A program made the position numbers and the translations under genes. Below the pieces are notes generated by a model. The model was not told where the DNA came from. It saw only the letters and a list, made by a program, of their open reading frames with translations, and searched no databases. Positions 56,220 to 64,000 of a DNA stretch of 64,000 nt are shown here, piece after piece. Origin of the DNA: Acinetobacter silvestris (lineage in GTDB: Bacteria > Pseudomonadota > Gammaproteobacteria > Pseudomonadales > Moraxellaceae); the NCBI RefSeq assembly GCF_002135235.1, contig NZ_NEGB01000002.1, positions 538,764 to 602,763 of the forward strand. Direction: 5' to 3'. Within the stretch, counting starts at the first letter, position 1. Each line of letters opens with the position of its first letter.

Positions 56220-57407
56220 TTAAAAACTATCTGCGGGAACTCTGACCCAACCTTCCATCAATACACGAGCACTTCGACTCATAATAGCCTTCTTGACCAC
56301 CCACTGATCATTTTCTTTGAGTGCTTGAGCACCAACTCTTAACGTTCCGGATGGATGCCCAAAACGTACTGCTTCACGTTCGCCACCACCCGCTGCCAAA
56401 TTAACCAAGGTATTTGGAATTGCTGCGGCAGTACCAATCGCCACTGCTGCTGTTCCCATCATGGCATGATGTAATTTACCCATCGACAAAGCACGGACCA
56501 ATAAATCGACATCGCTAGCATTCACAATTTTTCCACTTGAAGCTATATAGGTTTGCGGTTTAGAAACAAAAGCTACTTTAGGTGTGTGTTGACGACTAGC
56601 CGCTTCTGCAACATCCTGAATCAGACCCATTTTGACTGCGCCATAAGCACGAATTTTTTCAAATTTTGCTAATGCCTCAACATCACTATTAATCGCATCC
56701 TGTAATTCAGTGCCTTGGTAGCCTAAATCTTCAGCATTTAAAAAAATAGTTGGAATACCTGCATTAATAAAAGTTGCTTGGAATGTACCAATTTCAGGTA
56801 CAACTAATGTATCGACAACATTTCCTGTTGGAAACATTGCTCCACCATCTTCACCATCATCTGCTGGATCTAAGAATTCAATTTGTACTTCTGCAGCAGG
56901 GAATGTCACCCCATCCAACTCAAAATCACCCGTTTCTTGTACCTGACCATTGGTTACAGGAACATGTGCGATAATGGTTTTTTTAATATTGGCTTGCCAA
57001 ATACGGACCGTACACACACCATTTTCAGGAATTCGTGCTGCATCAACGAGCCCATTAGAAATCGCAAAGGAACCAACTGCAGCGGTTAGATTTCCACAAT
57101 TGCCACTCCAATCTACAAATGCTTGATCGATAGAGACTTGTCCAAATAAATAATCAACATCATGTTCTGGCTGAGTACTTTTGGCAAGAATCACTGTTTT
57201 ACTGGTACTTGAACTCGCTCCACCCATACCATCAATCTGCTTACCGTAAGGATCTGGACTACCAATAACGCGAAGTAATAATTGATCTCTGGCCTTTCCA
57301 GCGACTTGAGCAGATTCTGGTAAGTCATCCAATTTAAAGAAAACACCTTTACTGGTTCCACCGCGAAGATATGTTGCTGGCACTTTAATTTGAGGAGCAA
57401 AACTCAT
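56220..57407 (-). CDS. prpF: PrpF-type aconitate isomerase
   Basis: A 395-residue diaminopimelate epimerase-fold protein. PrpF isomerises trans- to cis-2-methylaconitate in the 2-methylcitrate cycle. Family motifs: PATYLRGGTSKGVFF, IGSPDPYGKQIDGMGG, WSGNCGNLTAAVG (a catalytic Cys) and FGHPSGTLRVG. ATG 57407 (MSFAPQIKVPATYL) is preferred; a TTG at 57464 would add 19 residues. No prpB, prpC or prpD lies nearby, so it could serve another substrate; that it belongs to the methylcitrate cycle is inference. Confidence 0.85.
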   Translation of the reverse strand: MSFAPQIKVPATYLRGGTSKGVFFKLDDLPESAQVAGKARDQLLLRVIGSPDPYGKQIDGMGGASSSTSKTVILAKSTQPEHDVDYLFGQVSIDQAFVDWSGNCGNLTAAVGSFAISNGLVDAARIPENGVCTVRIWQANIKKTIIAHVPVTNGQVQETGDFELDGVTFPAAEVQIEFLDPADDGEDGGAMFPTGNVVDTLVVPEIGTFQATFINAGIPTIFLNAEDLGYQGTELQDAINSDVEALAKFEKIRAYGAVKMGLIQDVAEAASRQHTPKVAFVSKPQTYIASSGKIVNASDVDLLVRALSMGKLHHAMMGTAAVAIGTAAAIPNTLVNLAAGGGEREAVRFGHPSGTLRVGAQALKENDQWVVKKAIMSRSARVLMEGWVRVPADSF

Positions 57408-57708
57408 TTGTCTGTTATTCCCTTGGTTTATCGTTGTTGTTACAAATACTGAATTATCATTCAATTGATATTAACCTGTTTTTAAATAAAAAATATTAAC
57501 TACAGGACTTAAGTATAAAATATAGATAAAAATCTTTTAATTCGATTAATGAATAATTTATTTATAAACAAAAGTTTTAAATTTCAAAACCTTAATTCAT
57601 ATAAAGTAAACTGACTTTATAGTTTAGCCTCGTACCCCTATCCTGCACTAGGCTAACGGTTACCAATCAATTACAATCATTGCATTCATTTAATAAGAGC
57701 TGAGCACT
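57408..57708. other. Divergent intergenic region
   Basis: About 300 bases between the prpF-like gene and the permease; AT-rich. Promoters for both must lie here but none stands out. Confidence 0.4.
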
Positions 57709-59079
57709 TTGAGCAACGAGTCTACAAATCTTCAGCGAGGACTTAAAAACCGGCATATCCAACTCATCGCCATGGGCGGTGCAATTGGGACAGGCTTATT
57801 TCTAGGTTCTGCGCAAGTCATCGAAAAAGCGGGACCCTCAATTATTCTTGGTTACGCAATTGGCGGTTTCATTGTATTTTTAATTATGCGCCAATTGGGG
57901 GAAATGATTGTACATGAGCCAGTCTCTGGTTCATTCAGTCATTTTGCGAATAAATACTGGGGGAAATTTCCTGGTTTTTTAACCGGCTGGAACTATTGGT
58001 TTCTGTATATTCTCGTTGCCATGACCGAACTTACCGCTGTCGGTAAATACATCAATTATTGGTGGCCTGAAATTCCTGGGTGGATATCGGTCTTATTCTT
58101 CTTTGTGGTGATTACCTTAGTCAATCTCGCCAATGTAAAATTTTACGGCGAATCCGAATTTTGGCTTTCGATTATTAAAGTCACAGCCATTATCTCCATG
58201 ATTGTTTTTGGGATATATCTCATTTTAACTGCCGATATTACATCTGGCATTGCTTTTTCAAACCTTTGGTCACATGGTGGATTTTTTCCAAATGGCTTTG
58301 AAGGCTTGTTCTATATGCTTGCATTCCTGATGTTCGGTTTTGGAGGAATTGAATTAATCGGAATGGCTGCTGCTGAAGCAAAAGATCCTGAGAAAACTAT
58401 TCCTAAAGCCATCAATCAAGTTGTGCCACGTATTTTAATTTTCTATGTTGGCTCAATGATTATTCTATTGTCTCTTGTGCCATGGAATCAATTAAATCTG
58501 GGTGGTCTAGATAAAAGTCCATTTGTCATGGTTTTTAGTATGATTGGGATTGCTTGGGCTGCCCATTTGGTCAACTTCATTATCTTAACGGCAGCACTGT
58601 CTGTTTATAACAGTGGTATGTATGCCAATAGCCGTATGCTTTATGGTTTAGCAATGCAAGGCAATGCACCAAAAATTTTTACTAAAACCAATAAGCAAGG
58701 TGTACCGATTCCAGCTGTATGGTTTTCTGCATTATTAATTTTAGGTTGCGTACCTCTAAATTATTATTTACCTGAAGATGCTTTAAGCCACTTAATGTAT
58801 GTTGTTGTCGGTGCGTTAGTTTTAAATTGGTTGATGATTACCTTGACACATTTAAAATTTAAACGTGCGCTCAGACTCACCAATCAAACCAGTAAATACC
58901 CAGCGCTATGGGCACCTTTTAGTAATTATATTGTGGTTATTTTTATTGGTGTTGTCTTGTATATCATGTGGAATCAAGGTTTCAAGGAATCTGTTCTGAT
59001 GATTCCTGTTTGGATTACACTCATGCTCGTTTTATTTGATCTTTTAAATCCAAGTGAAATAAAACAAGACAAAAAATAA
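57709..59079 (+). CDS. Aromatic amino acid permease (AroP/PheP type)
   Basis: A 456-residue APC-superfamily permease with 12 membrane helices. It follows PheP/AroP closely: GLKNRHIQLIAMGGAIGTGLF at the start, IMRQLGEMIVHEPVSGSFSHF, AAAEAKDPEKTIPKAINQV and LSVYNSGMYANSRMLYGLA. Likely proton-coupled uptake of phenylalanine, tyrosine or tryptophan. TTG 57709 follows AAGAGCTGAGCAC. Exact specificity cannot be read from sequence. Confidence 0.85.
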   Translation: MSNESTNLQRGLKNRHIQLIAMGGAIGTGLFLGSAQVIEKAGPSIILGYAIGGFIVFLIMRQLGEMIVHEPVSGSFSHFANKYWGKFPGFLTGWNYWFLYILVAMTELTAVGKYINYWWPEIPGWISVLFFFVVITLVNLANVKFYGESEFWLSIIKVTAIISMIVFGIYLILTADITSGIAFSNLWSHGGFFPNGFEGLFYMLAFLMFGFGGIELIGMAAAEAKDPEKTIPKAINQVVPRILIFYVGSMIILLSLVPWNQLNLGGLDKSPFVMVFSMIGIAWAAHLVNFIILTAALSVYNSGMYANSRMLYGLAMQGNAPKIFTKTNKQGVPIPAVWFSALLILGCVPLNYYLPEDALSHLMYVVVGALVLNWLMITLTHLKFKRALRLTNQTSKYPALWAPFSNYIVVIFIGVVLYIMWNQGFKESVLMIPVWITLMLVLFDLLNPSEIKQDKK

Positions 59080-59089
59080 ATTTCTTTTT

Positions 59090-59120
59090 AAAAGCTATTA
59101 TTTCGATAATAGCTTTTTTT
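59090..59120 (+). terminator. Rho-independent terminator of the permease gene
   Basis: AAAAGCTATTAT-TTCG-ATAATAGCTTTTTTTT: a long stem with UUCG loop and T-run. Confidence 0.85.
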
Positions 59121-59153
59121 TCATATGCATATACGGTAAATTAACTCCTGTCT

Positions 59154-59229
59154 GCGCTCTTAGCTTAACTGGATAGAGCAGTTGCCTCCTAAGCGACCGA
59201 CGTGGGTTCGAGTCCCGCAGAGCGCACCA
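59154..59229 (+). tRNA. tRNA-Arg (anticodon CCT)
   Basis: 76 bases fold as a cloverleaf: acceptor GCGCTCT/AGAGCGC with A and encoded CCA end, anticodon stem GTTGC/GCGAC with loop CTCCTAA (anticodon CCT, reads AGG), and a T-arm with GGTTCGAGTCC. It is a typical insertion target of P4-type integrases, and such an integrase remnant starts 130 bases downstream. Confidence 0.93.
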
Positions 59230-59357
59230 CTTTATGGTTTGTTTTGATCTAAAACACTCCAAATCAATGCAAAAAATATATTAATTTCAATAATTTAATA
59301 AAAATTAAATTCCAACTTAAAACATATTTTTTTGCGGTAAAATGTGTTACCGTAAAA

Positions 59358-60315
59358 ATGCCAAAAATCGTTATACCTCGAACCAACACCAAAATTAAGA
59401 CTATCAAAGCAGACTCTACAAAAGTTCAGAAGCTTGCCGACGGTAATGGTTTATTTTTGATAATCTCTAAGACTGGGGATAAGAGCTGGAGATTTGATTA
59501 CTCACGTCCCTATACCAAAAAGAGAAATTCCTTAAGTTTTGGTTCATACCCTACAGTCTCATTAGCAGATGCAAGAATTAGACATGAAGAAGCCCGTACC
59601 CTTCTCTCAAAATATCGACCCGCATGTTGAAAAAGTTAGAATTGAGAATGAGATATTAAGTACGAATAATAATACTTTCTAAAATATTACAAATGAGTGG
59701 ATGGCAAAGCAAGACTTTGCTGAGTCAACGATTAAAGGAACGATCTCCCCTCCCAAAGTGACACATATGGCAGCCTTGGTAGAACCTAAAGATTTTGCCT
59801 TACTCTTAAATGATATTGATCATTATGAGGGTTCTGTCATCACACGATATGCTCTACGTATTGCTCCTTTAGTTTTTGTTCGCCCAGGTGAATTAAGACA
59901 TGCTAAGTGGCAAGATATCGACCTTCAAAAAGGCTTATGGAGTTACACCCCTCCCAAAACAAAATCAAAGACAAGAGTCCAACATATTGTCCCCCTATCA
60001 ACGCAAGTCATTCATTTACTTTCTGAACTGGTTCAAATTACTCGATATAAAAGTGAATATGTGTTTCCTGCAACAACATCCAATTTAAAACCGATGTCTG
60101 AAAATACAGTTAATCAGGCTTTACGTCGCCTAGGCTATACAAGTGAACAAGCATGTGGACATGGTTTCCGAGCATCCGCACGTACCATTTTAGAAGAGAT
60201 TTTGGATTTTCCAATTGAACTTATTGAGCAACAACTTGCTCATCAGGTAAAAGATATGCATGGTCGTACTTATAACCGTACCAAACACTTAGACAAGAGA
60301 AAGATCATAATGTAG
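59358..60315 (+). pseudogene. Degenerate P4-type tyrosine integrase
   Basis: Two fragments of one integrase. The first (59358-59630) is the N-terminal arm-binding domain (LADGNGLFLIISKTGDKSWR, LSFGSYPTVSLADAR). A shift near 59590-59610 moves the frame, then an in-frame TAA occurs at 59680-59682. The second part (59701-60315) is the catalytic domain: RPGELRHAKW (first Arg), HGFRASART (His-x-x-Arg) and TYNRT (Tyr nucleophile). Comparison with family layout also shows loss of most of the core-binding domain near 59730, where ESTIK joins GTISPPKV. It is surely inactive. Confidence 0.85.
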
Positions 60316-60485
60316 AAATGGACAGGTTATTGTGATGAAATTAAAAAGGATTTAAATAGCCTTTGATCTATAAGACTAGCTTATTTTGACATTCAACAGG
60401 CTCAAGATAGTTCAATGCCAACAATAGAATGATGGTGTACATTACTCAATTATCTATTTACCTAGATTGTCGATTAAACAACATA
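60316..60485. other. Gap between integrase remnant and IS element
   Basis: 170 bases with no visible gene or structure. Confidence 0.35.
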
Positions 60486-61530
60486 GGGGCTTTGTTGCAC
60501 AAACCTACCATTGAAGGCTTATTCAACAATATAATTATCAGATGAATAAGCCCGCATCTAAAATTTATCATCCTCTCAATTGGTCCACCTACAATCGAGC
60601 CTTAATCAATCGAGGAAACATATCTGTTTGGTTTGATCCTAGCACTCAATGGTATGTACAACTACAAGGCAAACAAAGTCGAAATCAAACTTATTCCGAT
60701 GCAGCTATTCAATGTTGTCTCATGATTAAATCTCTATTTCGACTCTCTTTACGGATGGTTACAGGCTTTGTTCAAAAGCCTCATTAGACTATGTGGTTTG
60801 AGTTGGACAGCTCCAGATTACTCCACCCTATGTAGAAGACAAAAGCCTATTGATATTGCAATTAGCTATCAAAAAAGTAGTGATGGACTGCCTTGCGCAG
60901 TACACTGCTCATCATAGATTCCACTGGCTTGAAGTTTTAGGTGAAGGTGAATGGAAACGTAAGAAACATCAGCCTGAATATCGTAGGCAATGGCGTAAGC
61001 TCCATATCGGTATAGATGCTAAAACCCTACAAATACATGCTGTACAGCTGACCACGAACAATGTCAGTGATTCGCAAGTACTTGGGGATTTACTTGATCA
61101 AATTCCACTAGATGAGCAAATTGATTCTGTCTATACAGATGGGGCTTATGATACGAAATACTGTAGAAAAGTCATTTTAGATCGACAGGCACATGCTGTA
61201 ATCTACCAAGAAAAAATGCGAAGCCTTGGAAAGACAAGCAAGTGAGATCTTTAGAAAGGAATGAATTATTAAAAACAGTCAAATGCCTAGGAAGAACAAT
61301 TTGGAAAAAGTGGTCTGGGGACCATCGTCGAAGTTTGGTAGAAACCAAGATGCATTGCATCAAATTATTGAGCGATAAACTCAGTGCAAGGGGCTTTCGA
61401 AGCCAAGTTAATGAGATTTATGCACGTGTAGCAGTCACGGAATTAGGTCAACCTCATACCCAAGTTGTCTCTTAAATTTGAGTAGTTCTAGGATAGCTTC
61501 AACTTATACATCTTTGTGCAACAAAGCCTC
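60486..61530 (+). mobile_element. IS5-family (IS17-like) insertion sequence, degenerate
   Basis: About 1045 bases bounded by inverted repeats: GGCTTTGTTGCACAAA (60488-60503) and its complement TTTGTGCAACAAAGCC (61513-61528). These ends and the protein are of the IS17-like group common in Acinetobacter. I see no matching direct repeat: left flank ACATA, right flank TCTAT. Confidence 0.78.
60542..61475 (+). pseudogene. Transposase of the IS5-family element (frameshifted)
   Basis: The DDE transposase is split over three frames (60542-60787, 60850-61245, 61242-61475). The first break is an extra A near 60775 (CAAAAGCC), the second a disrupted stretch around 60885-60925 that hits the first catalytic Asp region, the third one missing base near 61205. 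Later motifs survive: DSVYTDGAYDTKY (second Asp) and SLVETKM (Glu), but the family Tyr before the HRR is changed to Asp (WSGDHRRS). Confidence 0.75.
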
Positions 61531-61572
61531 TCTATTAAAACAGCCCTTAAAATGAGAATTTTCAATATATGA

Positions 61573-61604
61573 TTCGATTATAAGCCCGAAAGCTTATAAT
61601 CGAA
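61573..61604 (-). terminator. Terminator of the adhesin gene
   Basis: TTCGATTATAAGC-CCGAAA-GCTTATAATCGAA: a perfect 13-bp stem, ten bases beyond the adhesin stop; T-run absent, so strength uncertain. Confidence 0.55.
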
Positions 61605-61613
61605 AATGATAAA

Positions 61614-64000
61614 TTAACCAATAATAATCTGATTTTGATTTAGCAAATCTTGCAAGCCCAAATCAGCTTTATTTTCAATAATCAATAGATCTGTTGCTTG
61701 ATACTTCGCATCCTTACCATCACGGTCTACCCTAATAACAGCATTGCCTTGGCCATCATTCTCAACAGTAATATAGTCTGCAAGATTACTCCTATCCTCT
61801 AATAAACCTTCAAAGAAGTCTGCACTGAAGTTAATCTTATCGTTTACATCATAATCTACCCACGTGTCAGTTCCATTACCACCTGTTTCATCAGTAACAC
61901 TTAACAGATCATACATAATGGTGTCTTTACCACGCCCTGTAGAAATAATATCATCTCCCAAACCACCATAAATGATGTCATCACCAGCACCAGCAATAAT
62001 AATATCATTACCTGCTCCACCATAAATCTTATCATTACCACCTTTAGTTGCTAAATCAGTAGCATCAGCAGCAATAAAATCACGGAAATTATCTTTGATA
62101 TAATCATAGATATCTTGTCGTGTTGGCTCAATCCCCCCCGTAACCTCAGCTTTAAGATAAGCAATTAAAGTAGAATAGCCAGAATATTTTGGATATATCA
62201 AATTATCTTTTCCAAGCCATGTCAGGTGATTTGTATTCATCGCATCACCAAACAAAATGTCATTTCCAGCCCCCCCATCTATGATATCGCTGCCGACTTT
62301 TGCAGGTTCAAAATTTTCAGAACCACCAATGAGATAGGCTATCAGCTTGTTGGCATCAGTAAAGACATCTGCTTCACCATGATTAGTGCTACTCCAATTC
62401 TCCTTCTTTGTACCATCTGCATTGGTATTGTCGTAACGTGACACTGTACTATCAGATACGTTCGCACTCACACCAATCGCAAAAACTTTACTTTGTTCTG
62501 CTAATGGTTTAAATGCACTATCAATTTTATTTTTGGTCGTATCCTGAATCCAATTTGTAGGTTCACCGTCTGAAATGAAATAAGTCTGATTTTCAAAACC
62601 ATTTTTACCAATATCTTTAAACCACTCATTCGCTTTATTAAAGCCTAACTCAGGCTGTGTTCCTCCTGCGGCTTGTAAACCATCCGTTTTACCGGTACCA
62701 ATAAACTTTAAAATCTCATCAATATTATCAACAGTAACATTTTTGAAAACTTGGTTATAACTATTACCTGTACCTGTATCACCTGGATTTCCATTTCCAG
62801 AAAAAGAAGCTATTTGTAAATTAATCACACCGTCATGACCTGCCATTTGCTGAATAAAAGCTTTCAAACCTTTTTTAGCAATCTCAAGACGGGACTCCCC
62901 TAGCAAAGGATTTTGCTGATTTGCACTGCCACCATTAGTAGGGGCATCCATTGACCAATTCATACTTCCAGACAAATCCAAAACGATCGAAACGTTATAG
63001 TCTTTTCCAGCTGAAAAGTTAGTTTTTAAACCACCTGCATCACCTACAAGTAGATCATTACCAGTATTCCCTATCAAAGTATCATTACCATTAGAATCAA
63101 TAGTAAGTTCAGGTGGTGCTGTGGTATCTGCTACTGTAGATTGATCACTACCTTCTGCTGATGTATTACCGGCTTTGTCTTTGATGGTTGCTTTAACTTC
63201 AACGTCACTACCATCTGTAGGTTTATCAAATTCAATGCTAATACCGTTGCTATTAATGTCATCTTTATTCGATGCATCAACCACAACTTCTTTTGTTGAA
63301 CCATCTGGACGAGTAATGGTGATCACATCGCCTTCTTGGACTGGATCGACTGGCTTAACTGTCGCAGTAACTTTGCCATTGACCAGATCTGCGGAATCAA
63401 TGCTGCCATCATTACCATCATTGATCACCACGTTCGGTGCTGTTGGTGCTGTGGTATCTGCTACTGTAGATTGATCACTACCTTCTGCTGATGTATTACC
63501 GGCTTTGTCTTTGATGGTTGCTTTAACTTCAACGTCACTACCATCTGTAGGTTTATCAAATTCAATGCTAATACCGTTGCTATTAATGTCATCTTTATTC
63601 GATGCATCAACCACAACTTCTTTTGTTGAACCATCTGGACGAGTAATGGTGATCACATCGCCTTCTTGGACTGGATCGACTGGCTTAACTGTCGCAGTAA
63701 CTTTGCCATTAACCAGATCTGCGGAATCAATGCTGCCATCATTACCATCATTGATCACCACGTTCGGTGCTGTTGGTGCAGTGGTATCTGCTACTGTAGA
63801 TTGATCACTACCTTCTGCTGATGTATTACCGGCTTTGTCTTTGATGGTTGCTTTAACTTCAACGTCACTACCATCTGTAGGTTTATCAAATTCAATGCTA
63901 ATACCGTTGCTATTAATGTCATCTTTATTCGATGCATCAACCACAACTTCTTTTGTTGAACCATCTGGACGAGTAATGGTGATCACATCGCCTTCTTGGA
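61614..64000 (-). CDS. Large type-I-secreted repeat adhesin, C-terminal part (Bap/LapA-like)
   Basis: The C-terminal part of a giant surface protein that continues past the right edge. From the edge inward: at least two full and one partial 110-residue Ig-like repeats (63121-64000), nearly identical in DNA; a VWA domain with MIDAS motif DLSGSM; calcium-binding RTX nonapeptides (GGAGNDILFGD, YGGAGNDIIIAGAGDD, GGLGDDIISTGRGKD); and a C-terminal type I secretion signal region ending QNQIIIG. Such proteins mediate attachment and biofilm. The GTG at 63986 is an internal codon, not a start. Confidence 0.9.
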   Translation of the reverse strand, partial: QEGDVITITRPDGSTKEVVVDASNKDDINSNGISIEFDKPTDGSDVEVKATIKDKAGNTSAEGSDQSTVADTTAPTAPNVVINDGNDGSIDSADLVNGKVTATVKPVDPVQEGDVITITRPDGSTKEVVVDASNKDDINSNGISIEFDKPTDGSDVEVKATIKDKAGNTSAEGSDQSTVADTTAPTAPNVVINDGNDGSIDSADLVNGKVTATVKPVDPVQEGDVITITRPDGSTKEVVVDASNKDDINSNGISIEFDKPTDGSDVEVKATIKDKAGNTSAEGSDQSTVADTTAPPELTIDSNGNDTLIGNTGNDLLVGDAGGLKTNFSAGKDYNVSIVLDLSGSMNWSMDAPTNGGSANQQNPLLGESRLEIAKKGLKAFIQQMAGHDGVINLQIASFSGNGNPGDTGTGNSYNQVFKNVTVDNIDEILKFIGTGKTDGLQAAGGTQPELGFNKANEWFKDIGKNGFENQTYFISDGEPTNWIQDTTKNKIDSAFKPLAEQSKVFAIGVSANVSDSTVSRYDNTNADGTKKENWSSTNHGEADVFTDANKLIAYLIGGSENFEPAKVGSDIIDGGAGNDILFGDAMNTNHLTWLGKDNLIYPKYSGYSTLIAYLKAEVTGGIEPTRQDIYDYIKDNFRDFIAADATDLATKGGNDKIYGGAGNDIIIAGAGDDIIYGGLGDDIISTGRGKDTIMYDLLSVTDETGGNGTDTWVDYDVNDKINFSADFFEGLLEDRSNLADYITVENDGQGNAVIRVDRDGKDAKYQATDLLIIENKADLGLQDLLNQNQIIIG
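63121..63450 (-). repeat. Adhesin repeat, last complete copy
   Basis: 330 bases (110 codons). Only two base differences from the next copy were seen: G/A at 63381 versus 63711, and T/A at 63450 versus 63780. Confidence 0.85.
63451..63780 (-). repeat. Adhesin repeat, second-last complete copy
   Basis: Same 330-base unit, 99 percent identical by eye to the neighbouring copy. Confidence 0.85.
63781..64000 (-). repeat. Adhesin repeat, partial copy at window edge
   Basis: The first 220 bases of a further identical unit, cut by the window end. Confidence 0.85.

Noticed and set aside
63175..63804. Two identical 99-residue plus-strand open frames in the adhesin region
   Set aside because: They are antisense shadows of the 330-base repeat; the coding strand is clearly minus with RTX, VWA and Ig-like domains.
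63121..64000. Regular repeats that could suggest a CRISPR array
   Set aside because: The unit is 330 bases, in frame, with no spacers between copies: a protein repeat.

Overview
The window looks like a chromosomal segment of an Acinetobacter species (Moraxellaceae, Gammaproteobacteria). The DNA is AT-rich. It carries an adeIJK-type RND efflux operon preceded by a PAP2 phosphatase gene, a pmrCAB-type lipid A modification operon, the rplU-rpmA / ispB divergent pair, a stand-alone rpoD with an acidic insert, and a trpS followed by an sRNA-like intergenic region. AdeI and AdeK resemble but clearly differ from my memory of the A. baumannii proteins, so a non-baumannii species is likely. The species cannot be fixed from sequence reading alone.

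Layout. 0-12 kb is core: a UPF0149 protein, a small acidic protein, rpoD, a YbeD-like protein with lipB, an SCP2-like protein with an iron alcohol dehydrogenase, a PuuP-like permease, trmL, cysG and serS. 12-20 kb holds a DUF3298-type lipoprotein, a carotenoid-oxygenase-family enzyme, lolA, rpmA/rplU, ispB, a Gcr-type membrane protein and a PAP2 phosphatase. 20-26 kb is adeIJK. 26-33 kb has two tandem YbjQ proteins, a Dph6-like PP-loop ATPase, an SDR, a hypothetical gene and a valS with an unusual insertion in its editing domain.

32.6-36.3 kb is a small accessory-looking patch: an AT-rich gene with a HEPN-like R-x4-H motif, a DUF559 nuclease-like gene, an inverted pair of REP-like sequences, a J-domain protein and a membrane-anchored hypothetical protein. 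36-52 kb carries an AEC transporter, an ammonium transporter, a second PAP2 phosphatase convergent with pmrB-pmrA-eptA, an alkyltransferase-like protein, a lipase-like hydrolase, a hypothetical/histone-deacetylase-like pair, an NhaP-type antiporter, a YpfJ-type metallopeptidase, a DUF808 protein and trpS.

52.8-59 kb includes a probable small RNA (context of Acinetobacter Aar), a YqiJ-like protein followed by what looks like only the N-terminal anchor of a flotillin, a small lipoprotein, an acyltransferase, a prpF-like isomerase and an aromatic amino acid permease. At 59.15 kb a tRNA-Arg(CCT) marks the edge of an accessory region. It is followed by a decayed P4-type integrase, a decayed IS5-family (IS17-like) insertion sequence, and the C-terminal part of a large type-I-secreted adhesin with near-identical 110-residue repeats, a VWA domain and RTX motifs, running off the right edge.

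Functional themes are envelope maintenance and drug tolerance (AdeIJK, PmrCAB, two PAP2 phosphatases, LolA, the acyltransferase) and nutrient uptake (putrescine, ammonium, aromatic amino acids). I found no CRISPR array and no clearly complete new multi-gene system. The strongest candidates for something undescribed are the HEPN-motif orphan, the ValS editing-domain insertion, the truncated flotillin behind yqiJ, and the tRNA-linked adhesin region.
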